NCBI GenBank assembly: GCA_040394475.1
Contig: JBEBSD010000021.1
Coordinates: 1-64,000, forward strand
Length of the DNA stretch: 64,000 nt
Direction: 5' to 3'
Source of the DNA: JBEBSD01 sp040394475
GTDB lineage: Bacteria; Bacteroidota; Bacteroidia; Cytophagales; Spirosomataceae
Of this stretch, positions 17,334 to 24,615 are shown piece by piece. The number at the start of each line of letters is the position of its first letter. Positions within the stretch are counted from its first letter, which is position 1. The position numbers were made by a program, and so were the translations under genes. The notes under the pieces are model-generated. The model was not told the DNA's origin and ran no database searches. It saw nothing but the letters and a program-made list of their open reading frames with translations.

Positions 17334-17341
17334 CAAAGGTA
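17334..17341 (-). promoter_or_regulatory. -7 promoter box of prfB
   Basis: On the minus strand the sequence is TACCTTTG, a full match to TAnnTTTG, 30 bp before the prfB ATG. A convincing -33 element is not seen. Confidence 0.5.
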
Positions 17342-17375
17342 AAAAAAATTACCGTGTACGGGGTAAGTACAGTTA

Positions 17376-17408
17376 TTTTAGTCATTTTCACAAAACCTTT
17401 TACCTTTG
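17376..17408 (+). promoter_or_regulatory. Promoter of lpdA
   Basis: The -7 box TACCTTTG (17401-17408) matches TAnnTTTG. A TTTTA at 17376-17380, 20 bp upstream, could be a weak -33 element. The ATG of lpdA is 69 bp downstream. It mirrors the prfB box on the other strand. Confidence 0.5.
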
Positions 17409-17476
17409 TAACATTGTTCTTCAAAGGACAATTGGTTCAGTTAATCATTCAAATAATTCATTAAATATCCCTTAAA

Positions 17477-18874
17477 ATGGCTCAGAATTATGACGTTATC
17501 GTAATCGGCAGCGGCCCGGGCGGTTACCCGACAGCAATCCGTGCTTCGCAGCTGGGACTGAAAGTGGCGATCGTAGAGAAAGAAAACCTTGGTGGCATTT
17601 GTCTCAACTGGGGCTGTATCCCCACCAAAGCCCTGCTGAAAAGCGCACAGGTATTTGAATACATCAAACACGCTAAAGATTATGGGATAACCGTCTCGGA
17701 TAGTAAGGCCGATTTCGGCGCGGTGATCAAGCGCAGCCGGGGAGTCGCTGAAGGAATGAACAAGGGGGTGACCTTCCTGATGAAAAAAAACAAAATAGAT
17801 GTCATCAGCGGAACGGGAAAGGTCGTGAAAGACCAGTCGGTGGAAGTCACCGGCGCTGATGGCAAGAAAACGGTATACCGGGCCGGCAAAGGGGTAGTAA
17901 TTGCGACCGGGGCCCGTGCCCGTGAATTACCGAATATCAAACTCGACGGCAGCAAAATAATCGAATACCGGAAGGCAATGAGCCTCGAAAAACAGCCGGA
18001 CAAGCTGCTGATCATCGGTTCCGGAGCCATTGGCGTCGAATTTGCCTATGTGTATGCCAGCCTGGGGACTAAAGTAACGATCGTTGAATTCCTGCCCAAT
18101 GTGGTGCCGGTAGAAGATGAGGACGTTTCTAAAGAACTTGCCAAGCAGTTCAAAAAACTGGGAATCGATATTCTGACCAGTTCCTCTGTTGAGAAGGTCG
18201 ATACCAGCGGGAAAGGTGCAAAAGTATTTGTAAAGACCCCCGAGGGCGAAAAAACATTTGAGGTGGATGTAGTGCTTTCTGCCGCCGGCGTAGTCTCCAA
18301 TATTGAAAACATCGGACTGGAGGAAGTGGGTATCCAGACCGACAAAGGGAAAATCGCGGTTAACGAGTGGTACGAAACGAACGTCCCGGGATTTTATGCC
18401 ATTGGTGACTGCGTTCCGGGTCCTGCCCTGGCCCATGTGGCTACGGCTGAAGGAATTATTGCGGCAGAACGTATTGCCGGACATAAAACAGAAGCCCTGG
18501 ATTACGGCAACATTCCGGGCTGTACCTATTGTCAGCCGGAAATAGCATCGGTAGGCCTCACCGAGAAAAAGGCCAAGGATGCCGGCTACGAGATTAAGGT
18601 AGGCAAGTTTCCCTTCGCAGCTTCCGGAAAAGCCAAAGCAGCCGGCGCTCCGGACGGATTTGTAAAGGTCATTTACGATGCCAAATATGGCGAATTCCTG
18701 GGAGCCCACATGATCGGTTACAATGTAACCGAGCTGATCGCAGAGGTAGTAGTAGCCCGTAAGCTGGAAACCACCGCCCATGAAATCATGCGTTCGGTAC
18801 ATCCGCACCCGACCATCTCGGAAACGATAAAAGGGGCAACCGAGGTAGCGTATGGCGAAGCGATTGATTTGTAA
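17477..18874 (+). CDS. lpdA: Dihydrolipoyl dehydrogenase (E3)
   Basis: The 465-residue flavoprotein reoxidises dihydrolipoamide in the pyruvate and 2-oxoglutarate dehydrogenase complexes and the glycine cleavage system, passing electrons to NAD. The FAD-binding motif is VIGSGPGGY (residues 10-18). The redox disulfide is C42/C47 in GGICLNWGCIPTK. The NAD-binding motif is IIGSGAIGVEFA at about residues 180-191. The C-terminal HPHPTISE at about 442-449 holds the catalytic His-Glu pair. The length is typical. It is transcribed alone from the region shared with prfB and is followed by a strong stem-loop. Confidence 0.96.
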   Translation: MAQNYDVIVIGSGPGGYPTAIRASQLGLKVAIVEKENLGGICLNWGCIPTKALLKSAQVFEYIKHAKDYGITVSDSKADFGAVIKRSRGVAEGMNKGVTFLMKKNKIDVISGTGKVVKDQSVEVTGADGKKTVYRAGKGVVIATGARARELPNIKLDGSKIIEYRKAMSLEKQPDKLLIIGSGAIGVEFAYVYASLGTKVTIVEFLPNVVPVEDEDVSKELAKQFKKLGIDILTSSSVEKVDTSGKGAKVFVKTPEGEKTFEVDVVLSAAGVVSNIENIGLEEVGIQTDKGKIAVNEWYETNVPGFYAIGDCVPGPALAHVATAEGIIAAERIAGHKTEALDYGNIPGCTYCQPEIASVGLTEKKAKDAGYEIKVGKFPFAASGKAKAAGAPDGFVKVIYDAKYGEFLGAHMIGYNVTELIAEVVVARKLETTAHEIMRSVHPHPTISETIKGATEVAYGEAIDL

Positions 18875-18888
18875 GATACTTTATTTCA

Positions 18889-18929
18889 CCAGTAAGAAGT
18901 CAGGCCCGCGAAGCCTGACTTCTTACTGG
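18889..18929 (+). terminator. Perfect 17-bp stem-loop after lpdA
   Basis: The arms 18889-18905 (CCAGTAAGAAGTCAGGC) and 18913-18929 are perfect reverse complements around a 7-nt loop. It starts 15 bp after the lpdA stop. There is no U-tract after it, so it may be an mRNA 3'-end protector or a repeat rather than a classic intrinsic terminator. Confidence 0.6.
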
Positions 18930-18945
18930 CTGGGAGGTGGTTTCA

Positions 18946-18972
18946 GGTATTAGGTGTTGGGTATTAGGTGTT
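18946..18972. repeat. 13-bp direct repeat (GGTATTAGGTGTT)
   Basis: GGTATTAGGTGTT occurs at 18946-18958 and 18960-18972, with a period of 14 bp. It is non-coding. Confidence 0.7.
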
Positions 18973-19042
18973 AGGTTGTCTTGGGGCCGGGCAGATGGTA
19001 AAGGGCAGTATTTCACACACCCTGAAATCCCCCTCAAGCCAC

Positions 19043-19104
19043 GCCCATTCCCCATTCCCTATTCCCTATTCCCCGTTCCCTATTCCCCCATTCCCCCATT
19101 CCCC
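19043..19104. repeat. Low-complexity tandem repeat (CCCATTC-like heptamers)
   Basis: About eight imperfect copies of a seven-base unit (CCCATTC, CCTATTC, CCGTTCC) run across this stretch. It produces Pro/Phe/Tyr-rich spurious frames. Similar intergenic heptamer runs occur in many Bacteroidota. Confidence 0.75.
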
Positions 19105-19151
19105 GCCCAGAAACGAACTTCCTAAACCGCGAAAAAGCAAGTTTTATATAC

Positions 19152-20036
19152 ATGAGAATAGCCGGATTTACTATTATTCGAAATGCTGTCAGTAACGATT
19201 ACCCCATTGTAGAGGCCATCAGCTCTATTCTGCCGTTAGTAGATGAAATGATTGTTGCTGTAGGAAAAAGTGAAGACAACACCCTTGAATTGATCCGCGG
19301 TATCGGAGATCCTAAAATCAGATTGGTTGAAACCGAATGGGACATGACCCTGCGTAAAGGCGGCGCGGTACTGGCAGTTGAAACCAATAAAGCGCTCAAA
19401 TACCTGTCGCCGGGCACAGACTGGGCTTTTTATATACAGGGAGACGAAGTCCTGCATGAAAAATACCTCCCTGTCGTCAGAAAGGCTTGTGAGGAACACC
19501 TGCATCATCCTGAGGTCGAAGGGCTTTTATTTAATTATCTTCATTTTTACGGCACGTATGATTACGTAGGCGATAGCCGGAAATGGTACCGGAAAGAGAT
19601 TCGGATTATCCGTAATCCCGCGAATCCACGCTATGCAGACATTACCGCGTTTCGGGATGCACAGGGTTTTCGGAGAGGGAATACGAAACTGCGGGTGAAG
19701 CCCATAGACGCTGCTATCTATCATTACGGCTGGGTGAAGAGTCCGTTCCAGATGAAGACGAAGATCAAAAATGTAGCACGCTTCTGGAAAGACGACGAGG
19801 AGTGGCAAAAGGTACTGGAGAGCAGCGATCTGTTTGATTACAATGATTTTGACTCGCTGACTCGTTTTACGGAATCTCATCCTGCTGTGATGACAGCGCG
19901 GATTGCAAGACTCAACTGGCAGGCGGCAATAGATTGCTCCCGTAAGAACTTTGATCTCAAAGACCGCTTTTTATACTGGGTTGAAAAAAAAACCGGGAGG
20001 CGCTTATTTGAATTCCGGAATTACAAGATTATATAA
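19152..20036 (+). CDS. Glycosyltransferase family 2-like protein
   Basis: The 294-residue cytosolic protein begins with the GT2-like MRIAGFTIIRNAVSNDYPIVEAI and has a GDEVLHEKY segment (about residue 97) in the place of the DxD-type metal and nucleotide-sugar site. A following region holds FRRGNTKLRVKP and IYHYGWVKSP, typical of GT2 relatives that glycosylate surface polysaccharides or proteins. Donor and acceptor are unknown. The gene follows the low-complexity repeats and lies 139 bp before a GT39-like membrane gene in the same direction, suggesting a small surface-glycan group with the GSCFA gene. Confidence 0.8.
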   Translation: MRIAGFTIIRNAVSNDYPIVEAISSILPLVDEMIVAVGKSEDNTLELIRGIGDPKIRLVETEWDMTLRKGGAVLAVETNKALKYLSPGTDWAFYIQGDEVLHEKYLPVVRKACEEHLHHPEVEGLLFNYLHFYGTYDYVGDSRKWYRKEIRIIRNPANPRYADITAFRDAQGFRRGNTKLRVKPIDAAIYHYGWVKSPFQMKTKIKNVARFWKDDEEWQKVLESSDLFDYNDFDSLTRFTESHPAVMTARIARLNWQAAIDCSRKNFDLKDRFLYWVEKKTGRRLFEFRNYKII

Positions 20037-20175
20037 CCCTCAACCGCGGAAATAAACGTTGCGCGATTTCCGGCTCTCACGCATAGCTTCCCTATAGTTG
20101 CCCTGCATCAACGAATGCGTTAAACCATTAACCATTTCCCGGACACACTTTACATTTCCTTCTGAAGCACAACCG

Positions 20176-21609
20176 ATGGCTATTATGTCCCCTTCCAACA
20201 TCCGGCTCTATTACGCCCTTTTGTTTTTTTTCATCGCGTTAACCTTACTGACCTATTTCAACCGGACCCCGACCGGCGATGATGCCTGGTTTGCCGAACA
20301 GTCTTACTGGCTGCTGGAAGACGGCCTTATCCGTTCCGAATTCTTTCGTGGTCTGAACGGCTGGGAAAAGGAACTGCTGGTCAGCCACAAGCTTTTTCTC
20401 TGGCTGGGAGCGGTGCTCATGCACTTTTTCGGAACCGCGCTCCCGGTCGTCCAGTTTACCGGATTACTCTTTTTTGTGGTACTGATCGCCGAGTTGGTCT
20501 GTTACGTCCGGCTTCGGGAAGGCGGGTATGGCTCCAGGCTGATGATCGCCCTGCTGATCCTGATTTTCGCCAACCGCGTGCTGGTGAAAATGAGTTTTCA
20601 GAACCGACCCGAAATGATGCTGGCAGCACTCGGCTTCGGCTCCTGGCTACTCTTGTTTACCGGTCCCAGACATGCTGTGAAGACCATGACTGCGGGTGTC
20701 CTGGCCGGTCTTGCTTTCCTGGCGCATCTGAATGGTATTATCTTCCTGATAGTGGGATTCCTGACACTAGGGTACCTGAAACGATACAAGGCACTCGCCT
20801 GTTTCACTGTTTTCGGATTGCTGACGGCCGCGGTGTACCTGATCGATATCCTGGATGATCCGCAGGGATTAGCGACCTGGTATTACCAGTTTACCAATGA
20901 CCCGGCTGCCCGTCACGGACTCAGCCTGAACAGCAAGCTCATCCAGCTGCTTACCTTTCCCCGTATGTTCCTGCATTCCCCGGAGCAGATGGCGTTGACG
21001 ATCCTCTTTTTTTACGTTTTATGGAAGCAGCGAGAATTTATTCGCGAACTCCCTGCCGGCCTCCGGATCTACCCCTTGCTCCTGGTGCTTACGTTCTGGC
21101 TGATCACCAAGGGCAACAGCGCCATGTACATGCTGTTTTTTATTCCTTTCATGCTGATCCTGCTTTACGAACTTTACCGGAGAGCTCCCTTTTTCAACCG
21201 GCCGCTGGCGGCAATTTTAGCGGGCTACTTTATAATAGGAACCTTTGGAATGGGGCAGCTTATCCATAAAAATATCGCCTTCGGGGGGTTGCCCGATGAC
21301 TATGCAGGACTGCGAAAACACCTTTCTGCCGATAAAACCGGCCTGGTGCCACTGACCTTTTTTTTCAACGAATACGAAGAATACGACCGCCTGCTTACCC
21401 ATGAGAACTACAAGCTGCATCATGACAAAGCAACCTATTCGGCCCACCAGATGAGCCAGTGGGCCGGCAATCATGGCGCTGATTTTATTCTCTACGATTA
21501 TGAATTTCTAACCGAATCCTATTATCCAGAAGCCGGAACCAGGCAACTGCCCCCTTATCATCTGACTTTTTTCGACGGACGCTTTGCTATTTATAAACGA
21601 GATCCGTAA
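20176..21609 (+). CDS. GT39/ArnT-like glycosyltransferase membrane protein
   Basis: This is a polytopic GT-C type protein of about 477 residues. The first membrane segment (YYALLFFFIALTLLTYF) is followed by the diagnostic extracytoplasmic loop FNRTPTGDDAWFAEQSYWLL, whose acidic pair is the usual catalytic site in PMT_2/ArnT relatives. About ten more hydrophobic segments follow, then a soluble C-terminal domain from about residue 380. The ATG at 20176 was chosen because upstream sequence of the open frame (from 20098) is polar and would displace the first helix. Probable role: transfer of a sugar from a lipid carrier to a surface glycan. Confidence 0.78.
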   Translation: MAIMSPSNIRLYYALLFFFIALTLLTYFNRTPTGDDAWFAEQSYWLLEDGLIRSEFFRGLNGWEKELLVSHKLFLWLGAVLMHFFGTALPVVQFTGLLFFVVLIAELVCYVRLREGGYGSRLMIALLILIFANRVLVKMSFQNRPEMMLAALGFGSWLLLFTGPRHAVKTMTAGVLAGLAFLAHLNGIIFLIVGFLTLGYLKRYKALACFTVFGLLTAAVYLIDILDDPQGLATWYYQFTNDPAARHGLSLNSKLIQLLTFPRMFLHSPEQMALTILFFYVLWKQREFIRELPAGLRIYPLLLVLTFWLITKGNSAMYMLFFIPFMLILLYELYRRAPFFNRPLAAILAGYFIIGTFGMGQLIHKNIAFGGLPDDYAGLRKHLSADKTGLVPLTFFFNEYEEYDRLLTHENYKLHHDKATYSAHQMSQWAGNHGADFILYDYEFLTESYYPEAGTRQLPPYHLTFFDGRFAIYKRDP

Positions 21610-21690
21610 AAGACCCGGAAAGAGCGCGCCTCCTTGCTGCCAATACCAACTGGGCGCCCCTGACTCTACGAGCCTACCCGGAAAGCCCCA

Positions 21691-21765
21691 TTCGGGGCAG
21701 CATTTTGGTAGAAACGACATCCACCACCTGGTAAAAAGGCCTGTAGGGCCGACATTTTGATAGCC
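21691..21765 (+). repeat. Pair of degenerate dispersed repeats
   Basis: The unit GGGGCAGCATTTTGGTAG at about 21694-21711 is echoed by GGGCCGACATTTTGATAG at 21746-21763, with 14 of 18 bases shared and 52 bp apart. Confidence 0.5.
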
Positions 21766-21903
21766 ACCGGGGGCATTTTTGCAGGCTGTTTACAGCAAAT
21801 TTTTAAACGCGTAAAAACCCATCGTTCGGACACACTACTCTCAAACACAACGGCCCCTCCTGCTTTCGTCCGGTAGCACCTTCATTTTCAGTGAATTTTG
21901 CGA

Positions 21904-21911
21904 TACCTTTG
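21904..21911 (+). promoter_or_regulatory. -7 promoter box before the GSCFA gene
   Basis: TACCTTTG matches TAnnTTTG and lies 43 bp before the ATG at 21955. No clear -33 element is seen. Confidence 0.4.
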
Positions 21912-21954
21912 CAGTCCATTCCGTACAATCCGGGCCGCATACCAGTAGTTAACA

Positions 21955-22956
21955 ATGAATAGTATTAAATTAAGCACCGAAGTCAGTGTCCCCGCCTCTC
22001 CCTGGAAAATCAATTACGATACACAGCTCATGACCCTCGGGTCCTGCTTTGCAACGCTGATCGGGGACCGTCTTTTTGAGAGCAAATTCCGGGTACTCCC
22101 CAATGAGCTCGGCACGCTTTTCAATCCCTGGTCGATTTCGAAATTATTACAGTTTGCCATCCGGGAACAGTTTCCGCACCTGGGCCATTATTTGTCACTT
22201 GGCAAGCACCATCATGTCAGTTACGACTTTCATTCGTCGGTTTATTCGGACACTACCCTCGACGATTTTGACACCCAGCTGCGACTGCTCCTGCGCCGAA
22301 CGCGCCAGCAACTACTCGACACAGACGTCCTTGTCCTGACATTCGGCAGCGCATTTGCCTACCGCTACCTCAAGACCGGGGAACTCATCGCCAACTGCCA
22401 TAAAACCCCGGCCGGTGAATTTCAGAAAGAGCTGCTTTCCCTGGAAACTCTCAGCCAGTCGATGGACGAGCTGCTGGCATTGCTCCTGCCGTTGAACCCT
22501 GACCTGAAAATCATTGTTACCGTCAGCCCGGTTCGCCATACCCGCGATACACTGCCCCTCAACCAGGTCAGTAAATCCCTGTTGCGCCTCCTGTGTCATT
22601 ACCTGGAAACCACCTATCCCCAGGTTGCCTACTTCCCTTCCTATGAGATCATGCTGGACGAGCTGCGGGATTACCGTTTTTACGAACCCGACCTGATCCA
22701 CCCCGACTCGGTGGCCGTTGATCATATTTTCCGGACCTTTCTGAAGGCCTACCTGGACCAGGAAACCCATGAAACACTGAAAGAATGGCAACAAGCTGCC
22801 CAGGCGATTGCACACACCCCGAAGCACGGCTATTCGGAAGAATACCGTAAGCACCTGACACAGACGATCGAACGACTGCGGAAACTCAAGAACCGGCTGG
22901 CGGTCGAAACAGAAATTGAAAAGATTAGTCTGATTCTAAAAAACCAGTATCCGTAA
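21955..22956 (+). CDS. GSCFA-domain protein
   Basis: The 333-residue protein carries the LGSCFA motif near residue 30 that names the GSCFA family (PF08885). This is an SGNH-hydrolase-like fold found in Bacteroidota and some Proteobacteria. Other family features are the LTFGSAFAYRYLKTG block and the C-terminal LIHPDSVAVDHIF, with the expected Asp-His pair. The exact reaction is not established; relatives act as esterases or acyltransferases on surface glycans. It has no signal peptide. It follows two glycosyltransferase-type genes in the same direction, which supports a role in glycan decoration (inference). Confidence 0.85.
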   Translation: MNSIKLSTEVSVPASPWKINYDTQLMTLGSCFATLIGDRLFESKFRVLPNELGTLFNPWSISKLLQFAIREQFPHLGHYLSLGKHHHVSYDFHSSVYSDTTLDDFDTQLRLLLRRTRQQLLDTDVLVLTFGSAFAYRYLKTGELIANCHKTPAGEFQKELLSLETLSQSMDELLALLLPLNPDLKIIVTVSPVRHTRDTLPLNQVSKSLLRLLCHYLETTYPQVAYFPSYEIMLDELRDYRFYEPDLIHPDSVAVDHIFRTFLKAYLDQETHETLKEWQQAAQAIAHTPKHGYSEEYRKHLTQTIERLRKLKNRLAVETEIEKISLILKNQYP

Positions 22957-23060
22957 ACTCTATCGGTCCTGTTGGTGTTGTTCCTACAGGCGGTATCCTG
23001 ACTCCCCGACGAGCCGGCGGTATCCTTATCAGTACAGGTTTGCAAAGATTAACCAATCAA

Positions 23061-24167
23061 ATGGGAGAATTCACAGTTAATAAAGAAAAAGTACTGGCCG
23101 CGCTCCGCACGGTCCAGGAGCCTGATCTGAAAAAAGATCTGGTGACATTAGGAATGATTCAGGATATTGAAATAGGGGTCGGACAAGTACGCTTTACCGT
23201 GGTGCTCACCACACCGGCCTGTCCGCTGAAAGAGCGTATCCGCCGGGAATGTACCGAAGCCATCCACCTGCACATTGCGCCGGACCTGGAGGTTATTATC
23301 AAACTCGAAGCAAATGTCACTACCTCGCGGTCGGGCGGCGCTTTAATTCCGGGTGTTAAAAATGTGATTGCTGTCGCCTCCGGAAAAGGAGGGGTCGGTA
23401 AATCGACCGTCACAGCGAACCTGGCCATGGCCCTTCACCGGTCCGGGGCGAAAGTGGGCATTATAGACGCCGACATTTCGGGTCCTTCCATTCCGGTGAT
23501 GTTTGGCGTGGAAGACATGAAACCGACGATTACCCCTATCAACGGGAAAAACTACATCAATCCGATCCGGCAATACGGCATCAAGCTCATTTCGATCGGC
23601 TTTATGACGCCGGCCGACAGTGCCGTGGTCTGGCGGGGGCCTATGGCCAGCCAGGCGCTGAAACAATTTTTTGGCGACACCGACTGGGGCGAACTCGATT
23701 ACCTGCTGATCGACCTTCCGCCCGGGACGAGCGATATTCATATCACGCTGGTACAAACCGTCCCGGTTACCGGTGCTGTCATCGTGACGACCCCTCAGAA
23801 AGTCGCCCTTGCGGATGCCACCAAAGGACTTGCCATGTTCCGGCAGCCGCAGATCAATGTCCCTGTGCTGGGTATCATCGAAAACATGGCCTATTTTACC
23901 CCTGAAGAATTGCCCGATAACCGGTACTATATTTTCGGACAAGGCGGGGGAAGGAACCTTGCAGAAAAATACGATGTTCCTTTTCTGGGAGAAATCCCGT
24001 TGGTACAGGGCATCCGGGAAGCAGGCGATAACGGTCGTCCGGCCGTAATGGATGAAGAGACCGTAGCGGGCATTGCCTTTAAACAGACAGCCAAAGCGCT
24101 TGCCCAGCAGATTGCTATCCGGAATGCCTCCCAGGAAAAAACCCAGCCGGTGGTGATGAAAGTATGA
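23061..24167 (+). CDS. mrp: Mrp/NBP35-family Fe-S carrier ATPase
   Basis: The 368-residue protein has an N-terminal MIP18/DUF59 domain (residues 1-80, EPDLKKDLVTLGMI) and a C-terminal Mrp ATPase with the deviant P-loop ASGKGGVGKST near residue 115, WRGPMASQALKQF and DYLLIDLPPGT. Family members carry Fe-S clusters to target proteins in the cytosol. The C-terminal CxxC found in ApbC and NBP35 is replaced here: ENMAYFTPEELPDNRYYIFG has no cysteines, as I recall for other Bacteroidota. ATG 23061 was preferred over 23040 because the domain starts there. The NifU-type gene follows after 89 bp. Confidence 0.88.
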   Translation: MGEFTVNKEKVLAALRTVQEPDLKKDLVTLGMIQDIEIGVGQVRFTVVLTTPACPLKERIRRECTEAIHLHIAPDLEVIIKLEANVTTSRSGGALIPGVKNVIAVASGKGGVGKSTVTANLAMALHRSGAKVGIIDADISGPSIPVMFGVEDMKPTITPINGKNYINPIRQYGIKLISIGFMTPADSAVVWRGPMASQALKQFFGDTDWGELDYLLIDLPPGTSDIHITLVQTVPVTGAVIVTTPQKVALADATKGLAMFRQPQINVPVLGIIENMAYFTPEELPDNRYYIFGQGGGRNLAEKYDVPFLGEIPLVQGIREAGDNGRPAVMDEETVAGIAFKQTAKALAQQIAIRNASQEKTQPVVMKV

Positions 24168-24256
24168 TTATTTCGTATCTTGCATAGGTTCTGCCCTCCG
24201 TCCGACGGAGCCTGGGAATTGGGAAAGTTTGATAAAAGTATAAGCTACCAGTAGAA

Positions 24257-24520
24257 ATGAGTGTCGAGAATAAAGAAGTGTTGATCCAACGAATTGAGGC
24301 TGCCCTGGAGTCAGTGCGGCCTTATCTCATCGCAGACGGCGGAAATGTAAAACTGCATGAACTGACCGATGAGCTGGTAGTCAGGCTCGAGCTGATGGGT
24401 TCCTGCCAGACCTGCCCGATGAGCGCCATGACCTTTAAAGCCGGTCTTGAAGAGTCCATTCGCCGTTCCGTACCGGAAGTTGTACGGGTTGAAGCCGTTT
24501 CGGAAACAGAGGTAGCTTAA
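24257..24520 (+). CDS. NifU C-terminal-domain protein (Fe-S scaffold)
   Basis: The 87-residue protein is a single NifU C-terminal (Nfu) domain with the CxxC in GSCQTCPMSAMTFKAGLE. Two such proteins bridge a [4Fe-4S] cluster, which is then handed to apoproteins. RPYLIADGGNVKLHEL at about residues 20-35 is the family's opening strand. It lies directly downstream of mrp, and together they form an Fe-S cluster delivery pair. A strong terminator follows at 24537-24586. Confidence 0.92.
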   Translation: MSVENKEVLIQRIEAALESVRPYLIADGGNVKLHELTDELVVRLELMGSCQTCPMSAMTFKAGLEESIRRSVPEVVRVEAVSETEVA

Positions 24521-24536
24521 TGTTCTTTTTTTTCAT

Positions 24537-24586
24537 AAACCCTATCAGGTAATATGATTCGTACCTGTTAGGGTTTATTTTTGCTT
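24537..24586 (+). terminator. Terminator after the NifU-type gene
   Basis: The 15-bp arms 24537-24551 and 24562-24576 pair with a single mismatch around a 10-nt loop and are followed by ATTTTTGCTTTTA. Confidence 0.8.
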
Positions 24587-24615
24587 TTATTTTTCGAAAC
24601 CAAACCCCCTGTCAG

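Larger units (their letters stand above)
21610..21954. other. Intergenic region with a degenerate repeat pair and a promoter box
   Basis: No ORF is supported in these 345 bp. Two related stretches, CATTTTGGTAG (21701-21711) and CATTTTGATAG (21753-21763), are each preceded by a short G-rich part (TTCGGGGCAG and TGTAGGGCCGA). They look like decayed copies of a dispersed GTAGGGACGACATTTTGGTAGA-type element known from Cytophagales. A TACCTTTG box at 21904-21911 is on the strand of the GSCFA gene. Confidence 0.5.

Noticed and set aside
17305..17424. Longer prfB start (ATG 17424)
   Set aside because: It would place the start above the -7 promoter box and add 40 residues absent from RF2 proteins.
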